From JABMRF01 sp964434235 (GTDB lineage: Bacteria > Patescibacteriota > Patescibacteriia > UBA11705 > JABHMO01), in the NCBI GenBank assembly GCA_964434235.1, contig CAYSUN010000030.1:1-14739 (forward strand): DNA of 14,739 nucleotides, in the 5' to 3' direction. The notes under the pieces were generated by a model, which was given only the letters and a program-made list of their open reading frames with translations, did not search any database and was not told the origin of the DNA. The position numbers and the translations under genes were made by a program. Below, piece after piece: positions 8,682-14,739 of the stretch (its first letter is position 1; each line of letters begins with the position of its first letter).

Positions 8682-9644
8682 CTAAGATTCTTTGGAATCT
8701 TCAACAAAAGATGCTTCTGGATTGAAAAACTTCTCCGTTTCATCACTCAAATACTTAATAAACCCCGACGGCAGAATCAATCTATTCTTACCACTAAACC
8801 CCAAACTAGAAGCCAAAATTACGCCTGGTTGTAATTCAACACCCTTGACCGTAACAGCCAAACGCTCATCAAAAGGTTTTTGCATTGCCCATTCTAATTC
8901 ATCTGTCGCCTGTGTATTACCCAAACACTTAACCAAACTTGGATTGTTGAACCCATCAATAATGTCAAAAGCGTTATAGCAATGAGTTCCTTCCTGAAAC
9001 CGACCTTTGCGAGTGAGAAAAATTCCCATGATCAAATCCCGAACAGATTGCACACTTTGCAAAATTATTCGCTGAGTATCCTCACCTTTGGCCAAAACAA
9101 TAACCGAGCTACTGTCGAATAAACTATAAGGGAGAGTTCCTCTAATTGACAAGGTTGTTGCAAAACGGACAAGGCAACTAGAAATATCAAAGCTTCCTTT
9201 TTGGTCAGAATATCGAGAAAGTGTAAACGGACGCCAACCAATATTCTCAACTAACTCCTTTTCCAAAAGTGGAAATTCCTTGATTTCAACTTCTAACATT
9301 TTGTTCAAAAAATCTTTAATTTTTTGTGCCAATTCAAAATCAGCTAAATTATCAGCATAAATCTTTTTCTTTCTATCTATGTATTCTGGGTAAAGAAATT
9401 TGAAAAAAAAGGAAGTATACATCATAATCCAAAAAACAGGAAATGCAACAACTGGAAACCAGACAAATGAAGTTTTACTGATTGAAGCTGCAAAAATCAA
9501 ACCAACAAAAAAAGCTACAACACTACCCATACTGATAGGAAAAAACATAGAAGGTTCACCAAGCAGATCTAATCGATATCTTGCGCGACTAGATAACTCA
9601 CAAGCACTACCAACAAAAACTTCTTTCTTTTGTTTTTTACTCAT
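8682..9644 (-). CDS. Unrecognised membrane protein with two N-terminal helices and a large soluble domain
   Basis: I do not recognise the family. From the ATG at 9644 it is 320 residues. The start is chosen because AAGGAG (9655-9650) sits five bases before this ATG; two GTG codons just upstream (9650, 9647) overlap or abut that site. Residues 1-30 are basic and polar. Two hydrophobic helices follow at about 33-54 and 60-83, then a charged helical stretch (about 95-135), then a mixed alpha/beta domain to the end with no catalytic motif I can name. A hairpin of two membrane helices with a cytosolic C-terminal domain is the simplest topology. It has its own promoter and terminator and so looks monocistronic. 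It shows no clear similarity to the two paralogues further right, although its terminator begins with the same bases as theirs. It ends with TAG. Confidence 0.85.
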   Translation of the reverse strand: MSKKQKKEVFVGSACELSSRARYRLDLLGEPSMFFPISMGSVVAFFVGLIFAASISKTSFVWFPVVAFPVFWIMMYTSFFFKFLYPEYIDRKKKIYADNLADFELAQKIKDFLNKMLEVEIKEFPLLEKELVENIGWRPFTLSRYSDQKGSFDISSCLVRFATTLSIRGTLPYSLFDSSSVIVLAKGEDTQRIILQSVQSVRDLIMGIFLTRKGRFQEGTHCYNAFDIIDGFNNPSLVKCLGNTQATDELEWAMQKPFDERLAVTVKGVELQPGVILASSLGFSGKNRLILPSGFIKYLSDETEKFFNPEASFVEDSKES

Positions 9645-9649
9645 CACCA

Positions 9650-9655
9650 CTCCTT
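9650..9655 (-). promoter_or_regulatory. Shine-Dalgarno that decides the start at 9644
   Basis: AAGGAG lies five bases before the ATG at 9644. The upstream GTG at 9650 would begin inside this sequence, and the GTG at 9647 would be too close. Confidence 0.8.
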
Positions 9656-9722
9656 GAAGTAAAATTATTAGACTCGAACAAAATCAACCAATACCTCCAA
9701 AATTGTAACGAACAATTAAATA

Positions 9723-9751
9723 AAATTATCACTAATAATAAAACATGTCAA
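9723..9751 (-). promoter_or_regulatory. Promoter of the 8682-9644 gene
   Basis: TTGACA (9751-9746), 17 bases, then TAATTT (9728-9723) preceded by TGA. The leader would be about 70 bases. The -35 is perfect and the -10 is moderate. Confidence 0.65.
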
Positions 9752-9760
9752 CGTTAAAAT

Positions 9761-9790
9761 AAAAAAAGTGAGCGCACGGTGTACACTCAC
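9761..9790 (-). terminator. Intrinsic terminator after the MurE-like gene
   Basis: On the minus strand GUGAGUGUAC pairs with GUGCGCUCAC around the loop ACC, making a 10-pair stem with two U-G pairs, followed by seven U residues (9767-9761). The two C/A mismatches seen on the plus strand become wobble pairs on the minus-strand RNA. It begins five bases after the stop codon. Confidence 0.85.
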
Positions 9791-9795
9791 AATAT

Positions 9796-11148
9796 TTATT
9801 TAGATTGCAATATTTCTCGTATAACTAACCGATCATCCCAATCTATATATTTACCATTAGCCACGGCCATTTTTTGTTCTGAGCCCTTGCCAGTTACCAA
9901 GACCAAGTCACCCTCACTGGCTAAACTTAACGCTTTGGCAATCGCTTCTTTGCGATCAAGTATCTTGAATAAATTTTTATTAATTTCTTTTCCTGCTTCA
10001 ATTGCTCCATTCGCAACATCATCAATAATTTTCATTGGATCATCATCATAAGGATCTTCATTTGTCACAATAACAATTTCAGCATTAGTACCAGCCATTT
10101 TACCAAGAATTGGTCTACGCGCTTTATCCCGACCACCTCCGCAAGATCCAAGCACATGAATAATTTTTTGTATTTTTATGATTTCTTGATTTCTTGATTT
10201 CTTGATTTCTTGAACGGTCTCATATAATTTAGTCATCGAAGCAACTTCGGGCGCGTAATCAACTATTACTGAAAAATTTTGTCCTTCATCAATTATTTCC
10301 ATACGACCCTGAACAAGCTTCACGCTTTCCAAACCTTTTTTAATTGTGGCTAAATCAAAACCTTCTTCCAGCCCAATCGCAATTGCTGGCAAGGAATTCT
10401 CTACATTAAATTCTCCAATTAATTTTAAATTTATTTGTGTATCCCTAACTTTGAATGAAGTTCCCTTGGCTGAAACTTGGACATCTGAAGCAACTAAGTT
10501 TGCTTCAGAATTTTTTATTCCAAAACTAACTTTTTTATCAGCACCAAACCCAAGAAAAAATTCTGCATGTTCATCATCTGCATTTACTATAATTGTTTTT
10601 GCTACTTCCCTAATTCCATTCTGGGTTTGACCTGAAATCTCAAGTCTTTTTATTTTTTTCGCAGTCAAATGTCTAAACAATTCCCCCTTCGCTTTTTTAT
10701 AATTTTCAAAACCTCCATGTGATTCCAAATGTTCAGGAGTTAAATTAGTAAAAACAACATAATCAAAATTTATACCTAAATGTCGAGATTGTTTGATACC
10801 TTCTGAAGAAACTTCCACGACCGCATACTGACATCCAGCTTTCACCATTTTCCGCAAAATGCTTTGCAATTGAAATCGACCAAGCATAGTCATTTTTTTA
10901 TCATTCAACCATTCTTGATTATTAATTTTAAAACTAACTGTTGAAGTTGAACCAACCTTAAATCCTGCTGTTTCTAAAACTTGAGCAATCAAAGCAACAG
11001 TAGTTGATTTTCCATTGGTACCAGTCACGCCAATTACAATCATTTTATTGCTAGGATAAAAATAAATTAAAGCTGAAAACAGGGCTAGACTTTTATGGTA
11101 CCAGCTTAAAATTGATCTTGGTAATAATTTTTTAATTAATTTTTTCAT
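9796..11148 (-). CDS. MurE-like Mur ligase lacking the N-terminal UDP-binding domain
   Basis: Mur ligases join amino acids to the peptidoglycan stem by an ATP-dependent acyl-phosphate reaction in the cytosol. The 450 residues show the central ATPase domain with TGTNGKST (42-49), FTNLTPEHLESHG (133-145) and the presumed carbamylated lysine in KKAKGELF (K154). The C-terminal domain shows GRMEIID (281-287), VDYAPE (296-301), GSCGGGRDK (334-342), NEDPYDDDP (363-371) and GKGSE (420-424). MurE is the closest fit. Against a textbook MurE, domain 1 (about 90 residues that bind UDP-MurNAc) is replaced by a basic, partly hydrophobic 34-residue leader. The DNPR box that reads diaminopimelate is EDPY, and the GHE motif is GSE, so the amino acid added cannot be read off. 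MurT also lacks domain 1 but has different C-terminal motifs. An 8-base tandem repeat encodes residues around 313-323. There is no Shine-Dalgarno, and the transcript is probably leaderless. Confidence 0.9.
   Translation of the reverse strand: MKKLIKKLLPRSILSWYHKSLALFSALIYFYPSNKMIVIGVTGTNGKSTTVALIAQVLETAGFKVGSTSTVSFKINNQEWLNDKKMTMLGRFQLQSILRKMVKAGCQYAVVEVSSEGIKQSRHLGINFDYVVFTNLTPEHLESHGGFENYKKAKGELFRHLTAKKIKRLEISGQTQNGIREVAKTIIVNADDEHAEFFLGFGADKKVSFGIKNSEANLVASDVQVSAKGTSFKVRDTQINLKLIGEFNVENSLPAIAIGLEEGFDLATIKKGLESVKLVQGRMEIIDEGQNFSVIVDYAPEVASMTKLYETVQEIKKSRNQEIIKIQKIIHVLGSCGGGRDKARRPILGKMAGTNAEIVIVTNEDPYDDDPMKIIDDVANGAIEAGKEINKNLFKILDRKEAIAKALSLASEGDLVLVTGKGSEQKMAVANGKYIDWDDRLVIREILQSK
10180..10213. 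repeat. 8-base tandem repeat inside the MurE-like gene
   Basis: The unit GATTTCTT on the plus strand occurs four times in a row plus two bases, without mismatch. It encodes residues around QEIKKSRNQEI in a loop between VDYAPE and the GSCGGGRDK strand. Because 8 is not a multiple of 3, gain or loss of one unit would shift the reading frame. Confidence 0.95.
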
Positions 11149-11154
11149 ACAATA

Positions 11155-11182
11155 AATATAGCACAGTGCAACAAAAAATCAA
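11155..11182 (-). promoter_or_regulatory. Probable promoter of the MurE-like gene, predicted leaderless
   Basis: TTGATT (11182-11177), 16 bases, then TATATT (11160-11155). Seven bases after the -10 is 11148, the A of the start codon. There is no Shine-Dalgarno between. The -35 begins one base past the U-run of the preceding terminator. Confidence 0.5.
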
Positions 11183-11183
11183 T

Positions 11184-11217
11184 AAAAAAACTCCCACTGC
11201 TTTTGAAACAGTGGGAG
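11184..11217 (-). terminator. Intrinsic terminator after the 11239-12372 gene
   Basis: A perfect 9-pair stem, CTCCCACTG (11191-11199) with CAGTGGGAG (11209-11217), followed on the minus strand by seven U residues (11190-11184). It is nearly the same sequence as the terminator at 12499-12533. Confidence 0.92.
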
Positions 11218-11238
11218 CACATATTGGGTTAAATCAAA

Positions 11239-12372
11239 TTACTCACTCTTGATCTGTACTTTCTCGTACAAATCATCAAACTTTGACCAACCAGGAACCA
11301 CAAATCCAGTCCAACCATCACCTGATTTACGAAAGTTATGCTGATAATAAAGTTCAGGAAAACACTGCCTCAATTTTTCTTTGATATCAGTGTTTTCCGT
11401 CCTAAAATACAACACCCAAGGTCCAGATTCTTTCTGACCCTTAACATTAGAACTGAAAATAACTGAAAATTCTCCAGCCTCAAGCAAACTGGTTACTTGA
11501 GCATCAGAGAAAGCTCTGTGCATTGAAAATCCGCCAAGAACCTGATAATCAGTAACCTCAATCAATCGGCAAAACTTATGGTACAAATCACGAAAAATAC
11601 TACCTGTATTTTTGCATGATTTATCCAGCCATTCAAACTTATTTCGATATTTTACAAAAACAGGCAGAAAAACACCTACCAGACCATACCCAACCATTGC
11701 CAAAAGTCCCCAAGACGTCAATACACTAATAGTCCAAACAACTGGATAATACCACCAACCAAGGTAGTTAGGGACATTAAAATACAAAAAAAGATTACCA
11801 ACTACCAAAGCCAACAAACCTGTATGCGTGAGAAAATTTTCAAGTCGAGTGTCCCAAAAATTCTCAAGCATTTCACTCCTCTTTTCCCCTTCAGCTTGCT
11901 TGACCATTTTCTTGGCACGATAGATTTCTGACTTCTCTGTCGTCATCTTGCTGATTCGTGCTTTTTGAACCTTGTCTTCAACTTTGTCTAGCCAAAGACC
12001 TACAACTTCACCAATCTTATTAAGAATAAGAAGAATATACTTTGCAAGCAACTGAATCGGCTTCCAAATTACATAAAAACCATAGTAGAAAAATCCTTTT
12101 ACATACTTTTGCCTGAAAACCCTAACCATGATTGAACGAACAGGTTTGTTGAGCATACTCACAAGCACACCAAGACCAAACAACACAGCGATAAAACCAA
12201 TAATCGCCAGAGTAGTAACCCAATCCTTGTAAAAAGCATACCCAATTCCACCAAGTAGACCGAGCAGGAAAAGAGTTACCAAGGCCACAACAAGATAAAT
12301 CGCCTTGGCATTGCAAGTTGTAAAACCCTCATACTTTGCCCAGAACGAATTCTTAGAAACCTGTAATTTCAT
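11239..12372 (-). CDS. Unrecognised multi-pass membrane protein, paralogue A
   Basis: I do not recognise the family. The 377 residues begin with NSFWAKYEGFTTC (8-20). Hydrophobic helices follow at about 24-47 and 51-72, then an aromatic segment FFYYGFYVIWKP (94-105) with a further hydrophobic run to 118, then a charged helical loop (about 125-170). Next come ENFWD and FLTH (170-183), two more helices (about 184-199 and 207-238), and a soluble C-terminal domain with MHRAFSD (284-290), LLEAGE (297-301 region) and SSNVKGQKES (307-316). These motifs are shared with the protein encoded at 12548-13660, so the two are paralogues; the charged loop and C-terminal tail differ most. The start is supported by AGGAGA seven to twelve bases upstream. 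The gene has its own strong promoter and terminator. Codon use and GC look like those of the other membrane genes rather than rpoBC. Function unknown; an envelope role is only a guess from topology. Confidence 0.88.
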   Translation of the reverse strand: MKLQVSKNSFWAKYEGFTTCNAKAIYLVVALVTLFLLGLLGGIGYAFYKDWVTTLAIIGFIAVLFGLGVLVSMLNKPVRSIMVRVFRQKYVKGFFYYGFYVIWKPIQLLAKYILLILNKIGEVVGLWLDKVEDKVQKARISKMTTEKSEIYRAKKMVKQAEGEKRSEMLENFWDTRLENFLTHTGLLALVVGNLFLYFNVPNYLGWWYYPVVWTISVLTSWGLLAMVGYGLVGVFLPVFVKYRNKFEWLDKSCKNTGSIFRDLYHKFCRLIEVTDYQVLGGFSMHRAFSDAQVTSLLEAGEFSVIFSSNVKGQKESGPWVLYFRTENTDIKEKLRQCFPELYYQHNFRKSGDGWTGFVVPGWSKFDDLYEKVQIKSE

Positions 12373-12429
12373 AACGCTCTCCTATAGTGATTAACTAGAC
12401 TAGATGAAATGAACAACTAACAACAAAAA

Positions 12430-12458
12430 ACTATATCATATCTAAAACAATCTGTCAA
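12430..12458 (-). promoter_or_regulatory. Promoter of paralogue A
   Basis: TTGACA (12458-12453), 17 bases, then TATAGT (12435-12430) preceded by TGA as an extended -10. Transcription would begin near 12423, about 50 bases before the start codon. A short inverted repeat, ACAAT (12447-12451) and ATTGT (12461-12465), is centred on the -35. Confidence 0.8.
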
Positions 12459-12498
12459 TCATTGTCTAAGATTACACAAATTATAAACTTCTTGGGAC

Positions 12499-12533
12499 AA
12501 AAAAAACTCCCACTACTTTTGAAGCAGTGGGAG
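12499..12533 (-). terminator. Intrinsic terminator after paralogue B
   Basis: CTCCCACT (12507-12514) pairs with AGTGGGAG (12526-12533). The next pair inward is a G-U wobble on the minus-strand RNA, and eight U residues follow (12506-12499). It closes the operon of 13675-14583 and 12548-13660. Confidence 0.92.
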
Positions 12534-12547
12534 CCTGTAAACGATTA

Positions 12548-13660
12548 CTAATCAGCTACTGGTACATTTTGCACCTTTCTACGAAGCTGCTCAAAGGAAA
12601 ATTCTCGCCACAAAGAAATACAAAACAGATTTCTTTCTGGCTCAGGAAACAATTGTTTCCGGCCTTCCGACTCAAACATTTCCTTCAAAATTTGCTGAGT
12701 TTTAAGATCATCATTTTTGCAAAAAACAAACCAGTTACTCGCAGACTCATTATTCTTCATCACGTTTGACGAAAGAACCAGACGAGCTTCGCCATCTTGC
12801 AATAGCCTGATAGCTTCAACATTAGAGTAAGCCCTTCTCATTGGAATATCACCGAACACCTTGTACTCTACCACTAAACGCCTACACATAAAGTGATAAG
12901 CATCATGGCAAACTTTGTACAAAGTATTCTGTTCCAACTTACTGGACAGTCGAGTCATCGCAGGCAAGCTAAAATTAATCAGCAAATACATCACGACAAC
13001 CACAAGAACCCACGCGATAACCAAGGTTACCACTAGAGAAACCCCGAACCACCAAATATTACGTGGTCCTGGCGCCGCCAAGTTGAAATACAAACCACCA
13101 AGAATCAAACCAATCAAGGTGCAGTGCGTCAGAAAACCTCTGGTGTGGTGATCCCAAAAGTTATCTCTCGCTCTGCCATTTTCTCTCTTCCTTTCCTTTC
13201 GAGCCAACTGCTTAACTCTTGGCTCAACTGATGGCGATGAGTCGTCCCAAATCCTTCTGGCTTTTTCTTTTTCTTTAGACTTGGTCGCCATCTGCATTAA
13301 CGAAGAATCAATTTTGAGAAACAGAATTTGCGCCGGCTTCCAAAGCAAATAAAAACCATAATAGAAAAATGCTTTGACCGATTTTCTCGTAAAGATGAAA
13401 ACCAACGCACTTCCTACAAGGTCAATTGCTTGCTCAGCAAAATAACCCCACAGAAGAACAACTCCCAATCCCAACATTCCACCTGCAAAACATGCAAGAA
13501 ACGTCCAGAAGCTGGTTACCATAAAGTAACCAAGTCCAACCAAAACGCTAAGTACAAACAGTCCAATAACTACCTTAACAAGGTAGCTACTGTTGACATC
13601 ACATGTTGTTCTTCCTTCATAACGAGCCCAGAACGAATTCTGCTTCACTTTCAATTCCAT
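12548..13660 (-). CDS. Unrecognised multi-pass membrane protein, paralogue B
   Basis: I do not recognise the family. The 370 residues follow the same plan as paralogue A: NSFWARYEGRTTC (8-20), helices at about 26-48 and 51-73, a third hydrophobic run near 80-90, FFYYGFYLLWKP (98-109), a long strongly basic loop (about 125-165), DNFWD and FLTH (166-179), helices at about 180-193 and 203-230, and a C-terminal domain with MRRAYSN (274-280), LLQDGE (286-291), SSNVMKNNES (297-306). The second residue of the MHRA motif is Arg here instead of His. The start is supported by AAGGAAGGAG, which overlaps the stop of the upstream gene; the gap is 14 bases, so the two are co-transcribed and probably translationally coupled. 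It ends with TAG and an intrinsic terminator. DNA identity with paralogue A is high at the NSFWA and FFYYGFY codons and low elsewhere. Confidence 0.88.
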   Translation of the reverse strand: MELKVKQNSFWARYEGRTTCDVNSSYLVKVVIGLFVLSVLVGLGYFMVTSFWTFLACFAGGMLGLGVVLLWGYFAEQAIDLVGSALVFIFTRKSVKAFFYYGFYLLWKPAQILFLKIDSSLMQMATKSKEKEKARRIWDDSSPSVEPRVKQLARKERKRENGRARDNFWDHHTRGFLTHCTLIGLILGGLYFNLAAPGPRNIWWFGVSLVVTLVIAWVLVVVVMYLLINFSLPAMTRLSSKLEQNTLYKVCHDAYHFMCRRLVVEYKVFGDIPMRRAYSNVEAIRLLQDGEARLVLSSNVMKNNESASNWFVFCKNDDLKTQQILKEMFESEGRKQLFPEPERNLFCISLWREFSFEQLRRKVQNVPVAD

Positions 13661-13674
13661 GATAATCTCCTTCC

Positions 13675-14583
13675 TTATGATCGAATGCGTTTATCTTCTG
13701 GAAATAAATCAAAGAACTTCATAGAAAATCTCAACATCTTGGCATAAACCTTCTGGAAATTATTGAGCTGACCCAAGTAAAAACTACTCTTGCCAACTAC
13801 CAATCCAAGGCCAGCGCCAATCAAGATTGCCCACAATGAATCAAATCCTCCAATCCACACTCCGCCAATCACCCCTGAAACAATCCCCACGGTAACTGCT
13901 CTTGATTCTTTTTCTGATGCTAGTAGCACCAGCTGAAAAACCAAGAGAATCGCACCGTACGCCAAGGCAAAGACAATAGCGAGAACAAAAAGATAAAACA
14001 ATACTCCACCCAAAAACACCAACCCTACCTGAATTGCAGTGGTCAGCAAAAAATGAATCAAGTTCTCTAGATCAAAACTGATTGCACTATGTTCGTTCTT
14101 ATCGCCCTCAGTAAGAGGCTCAAGAAACATAGCAAAAATCATCACGATAATCATAACTACTGAAACAACTATTGAAACAGAAGCATGCTTTATCAAAATT
14201 GGATTTTCAGAAAAGGCCAACTCAATGTACTTGTGAAAATAAATCGTGTAAGAAATAGTTAACCAAGTAACTCCACCATATGCTCCCGCAAAAACAAAAA
14301 ACTCAAACAGCTTCTTTATTACTTTCTTTGACACAGGAATGAATCCGATTTTTACATCTTTCAACAACCGTACTATTTTCGTTGTTACCATTTTGTGAAT
14401 CTGAACCATAGCTTGAGTTCTGGCTGTCCAGAATCCAGTGTACAGCCCAAAAACAACGCCCCAGAACAGACTGAAAATTGTTAGAAAATCAAAACTGTTC
14501 AGTAGAATGGCCAAAGCCACTCCAAAAACTACCCCAACAACAATTGCTACTTGGTCGCGACGAGTCATTCTGTCTTTGTTCAT
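13675..14583 (-). CDS. Unrecognised multi-pass membrane protein, first gene of a two-gene operon
   Basis: I do not recognise the family. The 302 residues are mostly hydrophobic, with likely membrane helices at about 11-28, 32-52, 93-113, 132-154, 174-196, 198-222 and a glycine-rich pair near 230-265. A cytosolic basic segment lies at about 54-92 and an acidic, soluble one at 156-172. Glycine-rich helices (GVVFGLYTGFW, GIVSGVIGG, LIGAGLGLVVG) suggest close helix packing, as in channels or transporters, but no transporter signature is seen. The start ATG has AAGGAG (14599-14594) ten bases upstream; an internal ATG at codon 6 is less well placed. It precedes paralogue B by 14 bases and sits behind a consensus promoter, so the two proteins may work together in the membrane. 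That partnership is inferred from operon structure only. Confidence 0.87.
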   Translation of the reverse strand: MNKDRMTRRDQVAIVVGVVFGVALAILLNSFDFLTIFSLFWGVVFGLYTGFWTARTQAMVQIHKMVTTKIVRLLKDVKIGFIPVSKKVIKKLFEFFVFAGAYGGVTWLTISYTIYFHKYIELAFSENPILIKHASVSIVVSVVMIIVMIFAMFLEPLTEGDKNEHSAISFDLENLIHFLLTTAIQVGLVFLGGVLFYLFVLAIVFALAYGAILLVFQLVLLASEKESRAVTVGIVSGVIGGVWIGGFDSLWAILIGAGLGLVVGKSSFYLGQLNNFQKVYAKMLRFSMKFFDLFPEDKRIRS

Positions 14584-14648
14584 GGCCTGTCTTCTCCTTG
14601 AAGGTTGAATAAAAAAACACCTAACAAATTGTTAAAAAACAACCCTGG

Positions 14649-14677
14649 ATTATATCACATTACAAATGATTTGTCAA
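14649..14677 (-). promoter_or_regulatory. Strong consensus promoter of the two-gene membrane operon
   Basis: Perfect TTGACA (14677-14672), 17 bases, perfect TATAAT (14654-14649), preceded by TGA as an extended -10. Transcription would begin near 14642, about 58 bases before the start codon. This is the best sigma-70-type promoter in the window. Confidence 0.9.
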
Positions 14678-14694
14678 TAGTTTAGGGTAATGTG
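14656..14694. promoter_or_regulatory. Inverted repeat centred on the -35 element, possible operator
   Basis: CACATTAC (14656-14663) and GTAATGTG (14687-14694) form a perfect 8-base inverted repeat whose arms are 31 bases apart centre to centre, about three helical turns. The midpoint falls on the -35. A second palindrome, ACAAATGATTTGT (14662-14674), overlaps it. Role as an operator is inferred. Confidence 0.4.
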
Positions 14695-14739
14695 CACACA
14701 CATATTGCACTTTTCTGCTAAGCTTGGGGCATATGACAA
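14695..14739. other. Right edge of the window, no gene seen
   Basis: Short sequence upstream of the promoter region. No start, stop or terminator can be tied to a neighbouring gene. Confidence 0.5.

Noticed and set aside
9645..9650. Two extra GTG codons that would lengthen the 8682-9644 protein
   Set aside because: The first begins inside the Shine-Dalgarno and the second is only two bases after it; the ATG at 9644 has ideal spacing.
1..14739. Recoded TGA as in Gracilibacteria-type lineages
   Set aside because: All genes read through at full length with the standard code and end at TAA or TAG, with conserved Trp and Gly positions encoded normally.

Overview
The window reads as a chromosomal piece of a low-GC member of the Candidate Phyla Radiation (Patescibacteria). 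This is an inference from three things: a small beta subunit (1112 residues), a Mur ligase that lacks the usual N-terminal UDP-binding domain, and several membrane proteins with no recognisable family. The standard genetic code fits every gene, with TAA or TAG stops and no need to read TGA, so the lineages that recode TGA are unlikely. All genes lie on the minus strand.

Left part (1-8454): a probable operon in the order rpoB, rpoC, ftsH. The gaps are 22 and 42 bases, with no terminator between genes. The ftsH gene runs off the left edge. A sigma-70-type promoter precedes rpoB at 8426-8454. It is followed by a leader of about 160 bases that can fold into two hairpins, and the second hairpin covers the only Shine-Dalgarno-like sequence of rpoB. 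Neither rpoC nor ftsH has a clear ribosome binding site.

Middle part (8633-11182): two single-gene units, each closed by an intrinsic terminator. One encodes an unrecognised protein with two membrane segments and a large soluble domain. The other encodes a MurE-like ligase that contains an 8-base tandem repeat and probably has a leaderless transcript.

Right part (11184-14739): a cluster of membrane proteins. A multi-pass protein and a four-to-five-pass protein form a two-gene operon behind a perfect consensus promoter. A tandem paralogue of the second gene follows as its own unit. The two paralogues share N-terminal, central and C-terminal motifs, and their terminators are almost the same sequence, so a gene-plus-terminator duplication is likely. 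These genes have strong Shine-Dalgarno sequences and look richer in GC than rpoBC.

The left part supplies transcription and membrane protein quality control, and the Mur ligase points to cell wall synthesis. The membrane cluster has no assignable function. It is the most likely place for something undescribed, possibly a lineage-specific envelope system. I saw no CRISPR array, insertion sequence, tRNA or rRNA.
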